Shown here piece by piece: positions 1 through 5,342 of a stretch of 6,240 nucleotides of DNA (positions are counted from its first letter, which is position 1; each line of letters starts with the position of its first letter). This stretch comes from Dehalococcoidia bacterium. Its GTDB lineage: Bacteria > Chloroflexota > Dehalococcoidia > UBA2979. The stretch lies in contig JALOAM010000174.1 of assembly GCA_023228765.1 (NCBI GenBank), forward strand, positions 1-6,240, in the 5' to 3' direction. Position numbers and translations under genes: made by a program. The notes beneath the pieces are model-generated. The model worked only from the letters and a program-made list of their open reading frames with translations, was not told where the DNA came from and made no database searches.

Positions 1-713
1 AGACGCTGGCATCACTGCTGCCGGAGGGCTTCCGCCACAACGAGCAGTCGCTCCGCATCGTCGACCTGCTCGAGGCAGGCGGGCGCGGCCTCAACCTGAC
101 CGCGGAGACGCGCGAGGGCATCCTGAAGCACTCGAAGGTCCGCGAGTCCGTGGCAGCCGAGGCGTGGGGCTTCGCCTCCACCCTCGAGGGGCAGATCGTG
201 AAGCTGGCGGATTCCCTCGCCTACCTCAACCACGACATCGAGGACGCGATCCGCGCCGGCCTCATCGCAGAGCATGACCTGCCTCGCTCGGTCCACGCCG
301 TCCTCGGCGAGTCGCACAGCACGAGGATCGCGACGCTGGTGAGAGATGTGGTGGCGGCCTCGCTTGCCACGTTCGACATCGACCCGCGCATCCGGCTCTC
401 GCCTAACGCCCTGTCGGCGACAGACGAGCTGCGCGAGTTCATGTTCACCCGCGTCTACCTCCACGAAGCCACCCTCGCGGAGGCCCGTCGCGGTCAAGCA
501 ATCGTGGAGGCGCTCTACCGCTACTACGAGGCGAACCCGGACGAGGTGCCGGGCTACGGCCTGCCGGACGACCCGCCATGGCGACGCGCCGCCGACTACG
601 TCTCCGGCATGACCGACGGCTACGCGGAGCGCCGCGCGGCAGAACTCGGGCTCACCGACCCCGCCCACGTCACCGCCGAGGTACGTCCCTACGGCGAGCA
701 CCGGCTAGCCTGA
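1..713 (+). CDS. dgt: Deoxyguanosinetriphosphate triphosphohydrolase-like protein, C-terminal part (5' end outside window)
   Basis: HD-superfamily dNTPase that would hydrolyse dGTP or other dNTPs to the deoxynucleoside plus triphosphate in the cytoplasm, so tuning dNTP pools. The reading frame is open from the first base (first full codon at 3), giving 236 visible residues before TGA at 711-713. Visible family motifs are GFRHNEQSLRIVDLLE (residues 9-24), LNLTAETREGILKHSK (30-45) and LEGQIVKLADSLAYLNHDIE (61-80). D70 in the last is the expected final aspartate metal ligand of the HD site. Near the C-terminus, YVSGMTDGYAERRAAEL matches the usual closing helix, followed by a tail of about 20 residues. 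The H...HD part of the metal site lies upstream and cannot be checked. A GTG at 150 is internal, because the homology continues well before it. It is followed five bases later by the next gene. Family assignment is firm; substrate specificity is not shown. Confidence 0.93.
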   Translation, partial: TLASLLPEGFRHNEQSLRIVDLLEAGGRGLNLTAETREGILKHSKVRESVAAEAWGFASTLEGQIVKLADSLAYLNHDIEDAIRAGLIAEHDLPRSVHAVLGESHSTRIATLVRDVVAASLATFDIDPRIRLSPNALSATDELREFMFTRVYLHEATLAEARRGQAIVEALYRYYEANPDEVPGYGLPDDPPWRRAADYVSGMTDGYAERRAAELGLTDPAHVTAEVRPYGEHRLA

Positions 714-718
714 TCGCG

Positions 719-1465
719 ATGCGTCCGCCCACGATCGCCGGCCTCCTCGTCCTCGTCGTCTCCGCCGTGGTCATCGGCGGCGTCTGGGTCTTCGGCAGCG
801 ACGCCACCGAGGGCGCACAGGACGCCGACGACTCGACGGCGACCGCGACGGTGGAGGGTCCCCAGGCGCGGATCGCCCTCACCGCGAACATGTACGCCTC
901 CCCCTCGCGCACCGCGGACCTCGTCGCCGTGGTGCCGGAGACGCGCAGCGTCCGGATCACGGGCCGCACAGACGACTCCTCCTGGTTGCGCGTGATCTAC
1001 CCGGTCAACTCCACGCTGGAGGGTTGGATCGCCGCGGGCTCCTTCGTGGAGGACTCCCTTCCCGATCTCGCCGCGATCCCCGATGTCGCGAGCCTCGCCG
1101 AGGGCGGCACCGGCGCCGAGGGCAGCCTGCTGGACGAGCCAGCCCTCGCCGACCTGGCCGTCAGCAGCGCGGACGTTGCCGGCAGTGGCCTGCTCACCGT
1201 GCGCATCACGAACCTCGGACGGGCCGCGTTCGACGGTGCGGTCACCGTCCGCGTCTCCACCGCTGAGGGCGAGATCGTCGCGTCGCTGGACGCGGACCTC
1301 AGCGGCTCCGCCCTCGGCCCCGGCCGCAGCGCCGCTGCCAGCACCGGCTACACCGTGGTCGAGACCGGCCTCTACGTGATCGAGGTGGACCCCAACAACG
1401 AGGTGGAGGAGTCCAGCGAGTTCAACAACTCGAAGCGCGTCCTCCTCGTCGGCACCGGGGGGTAG
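719..1465 (+). CDS. Membrane-anchored SH3-like/CARDB domain protein (one CARDB)
   Basis: Predicted 248-residue protein of unknown function, probably anchored in the membrane and exposed outside the cell. Residues 5-26 are one hydrophobic segment (IAGLLVLVVSAVVIGGVWVF) with no clear lipobox cysteine, so a signal anchor is likelier than a lipoprotein. After an acidic Thr/Ala linker, residues about 50-112 look like a bacterial SH3 domain: a run around NMYASPS, then a polar stretch, then WLRV and EGWIAAGSFV. Residues about 142-245 resemble a CARDB (cell-adhesion-related) beta-sandwich, ending in the family-like string YVIEVDPNNEVEESSEFNNS. I chose ATG 719 because the hydrophobic segment starts immediately after it; the open frame back to 578 reads only Arg-rich shadow of dgt. 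No Shine-Dalgarno is visible; the five-base gap after dgt suggests translational coupling. The next gene has the same architecture. The domain call is good; binding partner and role are unknown. Confidence 0.85.
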   Translation: MRPPTIAGLLVLVVSAVVIGGVWVFGSDATEGAQDADDSTATATVEGPQARIALTANMYASPSRTADLVAVVPETRSVRITGRTDDSSWLRVIYPVNSTLEGWIAAGSFVEDSLPDLAAIPDVASLAEGGTGAEGSLLDEPALADLAVSSADVAGSGLLTVRITNLGRAAFDGAVTVRVSTAEGEIVASLDADLSGSALGPGRSAAASTGYTVVETGLYVIEVDPNNEVEESSEFNNSKRVLLVGTGG

Positions 1466-1481
1466 CGTCGGGGGTAGGACT

Positions 1482-2546
1482 GTGAAGCTTGAGGACCCTC
1501 CAGGCGATCGTCGCCGCTTCGAGATCATCGGAGCCGCGCTCACCGCTGTCCTCGGCGTGGCGGCGCTCGGTTTCGTCGCCGCCGTCTACTTCGCCACGGA
1601 CGAGCCCGAGCCCACCGCGACGGCCTCCGCCACGCCCAGCCCGACCGCGACCCCCATCCCCATCGTGGAGGGCGTCACCGTCACCCGCCCGATCGAGGTG
1701 CGCTCCGCCCCCGCGGGTAACTCGGCGATCGTGACCCTCCTTGCGATCACGGACGCCGTGCACGTCCTCGGGCGCTCCTCGGACGGTGCGTGGCTGGTCG
1801 TGGCGGCGCAGGACCGCCCCACCCTCACCGGCTGGGTGCCCGCCGACGCCATCGGGGGCGTCGAGGCAGGCAATCTCACCGTGATCGCCGCCCCCGGCGC
1901 GACACCGGCGGAGGGGACGCCCTCGGGCGGTGCGACGCTCTCGGCCGACCTGCCGGACCTGGTGATCGCGCGCGCGTTCGCACAGCAGAACGTGCTGTGG
2001 GTGGAAGTGCTCAACGAGGGCGTCGCGGATGCCTCGGGTGAGCTGCGCGTCTCCGTCGACGGGGAGGCGGAGATCACCCTTGGCGTGAAGCCGGGCGAGC
2101 CCCTCCGTCCCGGCCAACGCCTGACCGCCGAGGTCCCGGGCACCCACCTCCAGCTCCGCCGCAACGTCGAGGTGCGCCTGCTCCCGGTCGCGGGCCTCGA
2201 GGAGGAGGACCTGGAGAACAACACCTGGCTGGGGATCGTCGCGCCCGACCTCCCGAACGACCTCGAAGTCGCCGGAGCCACGATCGAGGACGGCCATCTC
2301 GTCGTGACGCTCGGCAACAACTCCCCGATCCCGATCGCCGGCACGTTCACCGTCTCCGTCCGCGAGACGCCGCCCGGCAACGCGCTCCTCGGACGCGAGC
2401 ACGTGACCGTGGAGGTCGGACGTGGTGACACGGTCACCGTGCCGTTCGAGACGATCACGGACCTCGACCTGACGCGTGCGACCATCACCCTCACGACCGA
2501 CGCCATCCAGGACGCCGACCTCGCCAACAACACGTACCCGCGGTAG
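1482..2546 (+). CDS. Membrane-anchored SH3-like/CARDB domain protein (two CARDB-like domains)
   Basis: Predicted 354-residue surface protein of unknown function, an apparent paralogue of the preceding gene with one extra domain. A short basic N-terminus (GDRRRFE) precedes a hydrophobic anchor at about 14-38, giving an Nin-Cout orientation. A Pro/Thr/Ala-rich linker (about 40-60, TATASATPSPTATPIP) follows, of the type common in Chloroflexota surface proteins. Residues about 62-126 look like a bacterial SH3 domain (IEVRSAPAGNSAIV, then WLVVAAQ and LTGWVPADAIGG). Two CARDB-like repeats follow: about 158-250, ending LEEEDLENNTW, and about 260-353, ending DADLANNTY; the paired asparagines near each end are typical. 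The start is GTG 1482, with a G-rich GGGGGTAGG at 1470-1478 that may serve as a weak ribosome binding site; no ATG exists near the N-terminus in this frame. It lies 16 bases after its neighbour and 9 before the next gene, probably in one transcript. Confidence 0.84.
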   Translation: MKLEDPPGDRRRFEIIGAALTAVLGVAALGFVAAVYFATDEPEPTATASATPSPTATPIPIVEGVTVTRPIEVRSAPAGNSAIVTLLAITDAVHVLGRSSDGAWLVVAAQDRPTLTGWVPADAIGGVEAGNLTVIAAPGATPAEGTPSGGATLSADLPDLVIARAFAQQNVLWVEVLNEGVADASGELRVSVDGEAEITLGVKPGEPLRPGQRLTAEVPGTHLQLRRNVEVRLLPVAGLEEEDLENNTWLGIVAPDLPNDLEVAGATIEDGHLVVTLGNNSPIPIAGTFTVSVRETPPGNALLGREHVTVEVGRGDTVTVPFETITDLDLTRATITLTTDAIQDADLANNTYPR

Positions 2547-2555
2547 ACCAGACGA

Positions 2556-3029
2556 ATGATCGAGGACACCGTCCGCCAGCAGCTCCACGACCGCCTCGAC
2601 GTCGCGCGCGCCGGGCTCCTCGCCGCCCTCAAGGGCGTCACCGAGCGCGACTTCGCCACCGACCTCGGGGGCGAGACCGTCGTCCAGCTCCTCGCCCGCG
2701 TCGCCGCCGAGGAGCGCACTGCGGCCGCACACGCCCTGGGCGAGACCTACGCCGCGAGGACCGTCGAGAAGCCGATGCCGCCGCAGGTGGTCCACGCCCT
2801 CGCCGGCGCCCGCCACCGCACCCGCCGCTACCTCGACGCTCCCGACGCCACCGAGGCGACCGCGCGCACGCTGGTGGAGGCCGCCGAGGGTCGCGAGCGC
2901 GAAGCCGCGGCTCGCATCGCCGCGCGCCCACCGCTCCCCCCGCTCCCCGAGGCGCCGGCCCTCCCCGAGATCCCGATGATCCCGCCAGATCAGGCCCGGC
3001 GCGCAAACCTCCAGCCGCCCACTTCCTGA
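2556..3029 (+). CDS. Small DinB/YfiT-like helical protein, probably lacking metal ligands
   Basis: Predicted soluble cytoplasmic protein of 157 residues. Residues about 5-120 are almost entirely amphipathic helix. The pattern of LLAALKGVTERDFATDL, GGETVVQLLARVAAEERTAA, then PPQVVHALAGARHRTRRYLD resembles the DinB/maleylpyruvate-isomerase-N four-helix bundle (thiol-transferase-like or damage-inducible proteins). In metal-binding members the second helix carries a histidine near 'laHla..E'; here the matching place reads LARVAAEE, and the other histidines (H11, H59, H80, H87) do not form an obvious triad, so a catalytic metal site is doubtful. Residues 125-144 are Pro-rich (RPPLPPLPEAPALPEIPMIP) and likely disordered, possibly a docking tail. 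ATG 2556 gives the full first helix; no clear Shine-Dalgarno precedes it, and it sits 9 bases after the CARDB gene. The coding sequence is plausible from length, frame and operon spacing; the family call is tentative. Confidence 0.68.
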   Translation: MIEDTVRQQLHDRLDVARAGLLAALKGVTERDFATDLGGETVVQLLARVAAEERTAAAHALGETYAARTVEKPMPPQVVHALAGARHRTRRYLDAPDATEATARTLVEAAEGREREAAARIAARPPLPPLPEAPALPEIPMIPPDQARRANLQPPTS

Positions 3030-3040
3030 CTCGGCGTCTC

Positions 3041-3119
3041 TCCGACTCTGCCCCCTCCGACTCCGGCCCCCTCCGACTCCGGCCCCCTCCGACTCCGGCC
3101 CTCTCCGACTCCGGCCCCC
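3041..3119. repeat. Tandem array of a 16-bp unit, about five copies
   Basis: Unit TCCGACTCCGGCCCCC. Copies lie at 3041-3055 (15 bp, diverged as TCCGACTCTGCCCCC), 3056-3071, 3072-3087 (both exact), 3088-3103 (ends CTC instead of CCC) and 3104-3119 (exact). The bases just before it (GACTCGGCGTCTC, 3028-3040) look like a decayed partial unit, so the array begins at the stop codon of the DinB-like gene. The last unit runs into the left arm of the first GC hairpin. Sixteen is not a multiple of three, so it encodes no in-frame repeat. Such near-identical units usually arise by replication slippage and can vary between strains. Confidence 0.92.
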
Positions 3120-3152
3120 TCTCCCGGTTTCGGGAGAGGGTTGGGGTGAGGG
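3117..3152. repeat. GC-rich hairpin repeat, copy 1, with G-rich tail
   Basis: A perfect 10-bp stem: CCCTCTCCCG (3117-3126) pairs with CGGGAGAGGG (3131-3140) around a GTTT loop. The tail TTGGGGTGAGGG (3141-3152) follows. This is the form of widely dispersed intergenic repeats in high-GC bacteria, recognised from the spurious peptide LTPTLSRNRERG it gives on the other strand. No U-tract follows, so it is not a standard intrinsic terminator, though the stem could stabilise the 3' end of the upstream mRNA. Copy 2 lies inverted about 94 bases away. Confidence 0.88.
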
Positions 3153-3246
3153 TCTCTTCTGGAAGCGGAACTTCACGCCTCGACCCGTCGATGATGGGTG
3201 GATCGAGCCCGTCCCACCCACCGAGGCCCGGTACCCGTCCCTCCGT

Positions 3247-3279
3247 CCCTCTCCCCAACCCTCCCCCAGAGGGGGAGGG
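3247..3279. repeat. GC-rich hairpin repeat, copy 2, inverted relative to copy 1
   Basis: A perfect 9-bp stem: CCCTCCCCC (3259-3267) pairs with GGGGGAGGG (3271-3279) around an AGA loop. The C-rich head CCCTCTCCCCAA (3247-3258) precedes it. Read on the minus strand, this is a hairpin followed by GAGGGTTGGGGAGAGGG, which matches the corresponding tail of copy 1 at 16 of 17 positions. The two copies therefore face each other and bracket the segment 3153-3246. The minus-strand translation PLPLWGRVGERDG is another recurrent spurious peptide of this repeat type. No T-tract follows. Confidence 0.88.
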
Positions 3280-3284
3280 GGCCG

Positions 3285-3359
3285 GGAGCCGTAGATTCAG
3301 GTAGGAAATCTCTCCAAACCCGCGTAACGGATCGCCTCGTTCGGTGTCTAACTAAGTGA
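3285..3359 (+). promoter_or_regulatory. Probable dnaG-rpoD promoter region (exact boxes uncertain)
   Basis: This is the least GC-rich stretch near the dnaG start. Candidate -10-like hexamers are TAGATT (3292-3297) and TAACTA (3349-3354); neither has a convincing TTGACA-like -35 at 16-18 bases. A short inverted repeat, AGATT (3293-3297) and AATCT (3307-3311), could be an operator but is only 5 bp. There is no Shine-Dalgarno immediately before ATG 3360 (TAACTAAGTGA precedes it). If TAACTA is the true -10, the transcript would start at or within a few bases of the ATG, making it leaderless. The location is inferred from gene layout and base composition. Confidence 0.35.
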
Positions 3360-5342
3360 ATGACCACCATTGATGACGTGAAGTCCCGACTCGACATCGT
3401 GGATGTCGTGTCTGGCTACGTACCTGAGCTCAAGAAGTCCGGACGGACCTTCAAGGCGCCCTGCCCGTTCCACAACGAGCGGACGCCTTCCTTCGTCGTG
3501 GACCCGGAGCGGCAGACGTGGCACTGCTTCGGCGCGTGCTCCACGGGCGGCGACGTCCTGGAGTTCGTGCGCCGTCGCGAGGGGCTCGACTTCAAGGAGG
3601 CGCTCCGGCTCTGTGCGGAGCGCGCCGGGGTCGAGTTGCGACCGCCGACGCAGCGCGAGGTGCAGCAGCGCGAGCAGTACGAGCGCCTGTTGCAGGCGAA
3701 CGAGGCTGCCGCCGTCTTCTTCGCCGCAAACCTCCGAGGTGGGCTGGGCGCGGAGGCGAAGGCGTACTGCGACCGTCGAGGGCTGGACGACGCGGCGATC
3801 GAGACGTGGCAGCTGGGGTACGCCCCGGACGACTGGCGCACGCTGACGGACCACCTGCTCACCCGCGGCTTCGCGGAGGACGACATCGTGGACGCCGGCC
3901 TCGCGATCCGGTCCGAGAACGGGCGGGTGTACGACCGCTTCCGCAACCGGCTGGTGTTCCCGACCCGGGATGCGCGGAAGCGGCTGATCGGGTTCGGCGC
4001 GCGCGCCCTCAACCCGGAGGACACGCCGAAGTACCTGAACACGCCGCAGACCCCGCTCTTCGACAAGAGCGGCAACCTGTACGGCCTCGACCGTGCGAAC
4101 GACGACATCCGCCGAGGTGACCGCGCCGTGGTGGTCGAGGGCTACATGGACGTGATCGCCGCGCACACCTTCGGCTTCACGGAGGTCGTCGCCTCGAACG
4201 GGACGGCGATCACCGAGAAGCAGATGGACCTGCTGAAGCGCTACACGCACAACGTGGTCCTCGCGCTGGACGCGGACAACGCCGGCTCCGCCGCCACCCT
4301 CCGGGGTGTCGAGGTGGCCGCCGGCGTCGCGGACAAGCGCGCGGCGATCTCGCTCGGCTACGGCGGCCTGATCTCCTACCAGGAGGTGCTGGACGCGGAT
4401 ATCCGCGTGGTCGCGCTGCCCGAGGGCGAAGACCCGGACTCGCTGGTCCGCAAAGACACGGAGCGCTTCCGGGCGCTCCTGGATAGCGCCAAGCCGGTGC
4501 TCGACCACCTGTTCGAGGTGGTGACGGCGGCGGTCGACCCGCTCGACGCTCGCGGCCGCTCCAAGGCGGTCGAGCAGCTCGTCCCCTACCTCGGACGCAT
4601 CGGCGACGAGGTCGTGCGGTCGAGTTATGTCCAGAAGCTGGCGCGCTTCGCGCAGGTGGACGAGGCCACGATCCTCCGCCGCCTCGCGGAGCGGCGGCAG
4701 TTCGCGCAGGGCGAGCCATCGCGACCACAGCCCGCGGGGCCTCGCCCGGTCGCGACAAAGCAGGAGGTCTCGCAGGCGAAGCGCGAGAAGGCCGCCCTGC
4801 CGGACGGTGAGACGCAGCTGCTGCAGCTCATCGTGCAGCGGCGCGAATCGCGTGGCGCCGGACTGTCGGTGGACCCCGGACTGTTCGAGGATTCACTGAA
4901 CCGCGCCGTGTACGACGCGTGGGCCGCGGACATCGACCTCGAAGAGCACGCGGACGCCCTTGAGCCGGACGTCCGAGAACGATACGAGGCGCTGCGCAAC
5001 GCCTCGATGCCGCTGTACGACGCGCGCCACGTGCCTGACATGGTGACGGCGATGGCGCGCGAACTGCGCACCCGGCGTCAGCAGCAGCGGTTGCTGGCGA
5101 TCGCCCGCGAGCAGGCGGAGGCGCTGAAGACGGCGCGCCGTGGCTCGAGCACGGGCGGCACGGCTGCCTCGGACGGCGCGGTGGGCGACGAGCCCGTCGT
5201 GGTCGTGGGCGAGGTGGCGGACGAATTCATTGAGACGACCCGGCGTCAGCGCGCGCTGACCCGGTCATACCAGGTCGCGGCGGGGATCCGATCCGCAGAG
5301 GACGGAGACCGCACCAGCCCTGGTCAGAGAGGTGAACCATGA
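3360..5342 (+). CDS. dnaG: DNA primase
   Basis: Synthesises the RNA primers for replication forks, working with the DnaB helicase. The 660-residue protein has the full family layout. The N-terminal CHC2 zinc-binding domain uses C35 and H38 (CPFHNERTPSF) with C56 and C60 (WHCFGACSTGGD), a CX3C spacing instead of the commoner CX2C. The RNA polymerase core starts near 110: RFRNRLVFPTRD (193-204) carries the basic residues, PKYLNTPQTPLFDKSGNLYG (223-242) is conserved, VVVEGYMDVIAAHTFGF (257-273) holds the TOPRIM glutamate E260, and LALDADNAGS (301-310) holds the metal-binding D304 and D306. A helical segment (about 365-445) is followed by an Arg/Pro linker and a divergent C-terminal helicase-interaction region, then a low-complexity Gly/Ser/Ala tail from about 594. 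MTTIDDVKSRLDIVDVVSGY is a normal DnaG start, supporting ATG 3360. Its stop overlaps the rpoD start. Confidence 0.97.
   Translation: MTTIDDVKSRLDIVDVVSGYVPELKKSGRTFKAPCPFHNERTPSFVVDPERQTWHCFGACSTGGDVLEFVRRREGLDFKEALRLCAERAGVELRPPTQREVQQREQYERLLQANEAAAVFFAANLRGGLGAEAKAYCDRRGLDDAAIETWQLGYAPDDWRTLTDHLLTRGFAEDDIVDAGLAIRSENGRVYDRFRNRLVFPTRDARKRLIGFGARALNPEDTPKYLNTPQTPLFDKSGNLYGLDRANDDIRRGDRAVVVEGYMDVIAAHTFGFTEVVASNGTAITEKQMDLLKRYTHNVVLALDADNAGSAATLRGVEVAAGVADKRAAISLGYGGLISYQEVLDADIRVVALPEGEDPDSLVRKDTERFRALLDSAKPVLDHLFEVVTAAVDPLDARGRSKAVEQLVPYLGRIGDEVVRSSYVQKLARFAQVDEATILRRLAERRQFAQGEPSRPQPAGPRPVATKQEVSQAKREKAALPDGETQLLQLIVQRRESRGAGLSVDPGLFEDSLNRAVYDAWAADIDLEEHADALEPDVRERYEALRNASMPLYDARHVPDMVTAMARELRTRRQQQRLLAIAREQAEALKTARRGSSTGGTAASDGAVGDEPVVVVGEVADEFIETTRRQRALTRSYQVAAGIRSAEDGDRTSPGQRGEP
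5327..5342 (+). promoter_or_regulatory. Ribosome binding site and ATGA start/stop overlap joining dnaG to rpoD
   Basis: GAGAGGTG (5327-5334) sits five bases or so before the rpoD ATG at 5339-5341, and contains an AGAGG core close to the Shine-Dalgarno consensus. The dnaG stop TGA (5340-5342) overlaps the start by one base in the ATGA form. This fits termination-reinitiation coupling, keeping primase and sigma factor synthesis linked. It is the clearest ribosome binding site in the window. Confidence 0.75.

Larger units (their letters stand above)
3030..3359. other. Non-coding, repeat-rich intergenic region upstream of dnaG
   Basis: This stretch of about 330 bases carries no convincing gene. 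Left to right it holds a 16-bp tandem array, a GC hairpin with a G-rich tail, about 94 bases of spacer, an inverted second hairpin copy, and a less GC-rich segment just before dnaG. Reading frames through it on the minus strand give only repetitive Arg/Gly/Pro/Ser-rich peptides, typical of translated repeats. It separates the dgt-led gene string from dnaG-rpoD and is the natural place for the end of the first transcript and the start of the second. No T-tract follows either hairpin. Confidence 0.8.

Noticed and set aside
578..718. Upstream extension of the first SH3/CARDB protein to ATG 578
   Set aside because: The added 47 residues are almost all Arg/Pro/His and overlap conserved dgt coding sequence in another frame. 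ATG 719 directly precedes a proper membrane anchor.
3041..3119. CRISPR array
   Set aside because: The units are directly contiguous 16-mers with no spacers between them, and no cas gene is present.
3117..3152. Intrinsic terminator after the DinB-like gene
   Set aside because: The stem is strong but is followed by a G-rich tail and no T-tract; the mirrored copy at 3247-3279 also lacks one. A role in mRNA 3' stability is possible, but the standard terminator form is absent.
1422..3221. 599-codon open frame on the minus strand opposite the CARDB and DinB-like genes
   Set aside because: Arg/Gly/Asp/Val-rich composition with no recognisable domain, running through the tandem repeat and antisense to three genes with domain or spacing support. 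It is a high-GC antisense shadow.
3293..3311. AGATT/AATCT inverted repeat as an operator upstream of dnaG
   Set aside because: Only 5 bp per arm with a 9-base gap; expected by chance in a less GC-rich stretch. Noted in the promoter entry but not called separately.
3348..4508. 386-codon open frame on the minus strand opposite dnaG
   Set aside because: Fully antisense to the primase core, whose catalytic motifs are intact on the plus strand; composition is that of a shadow frame.
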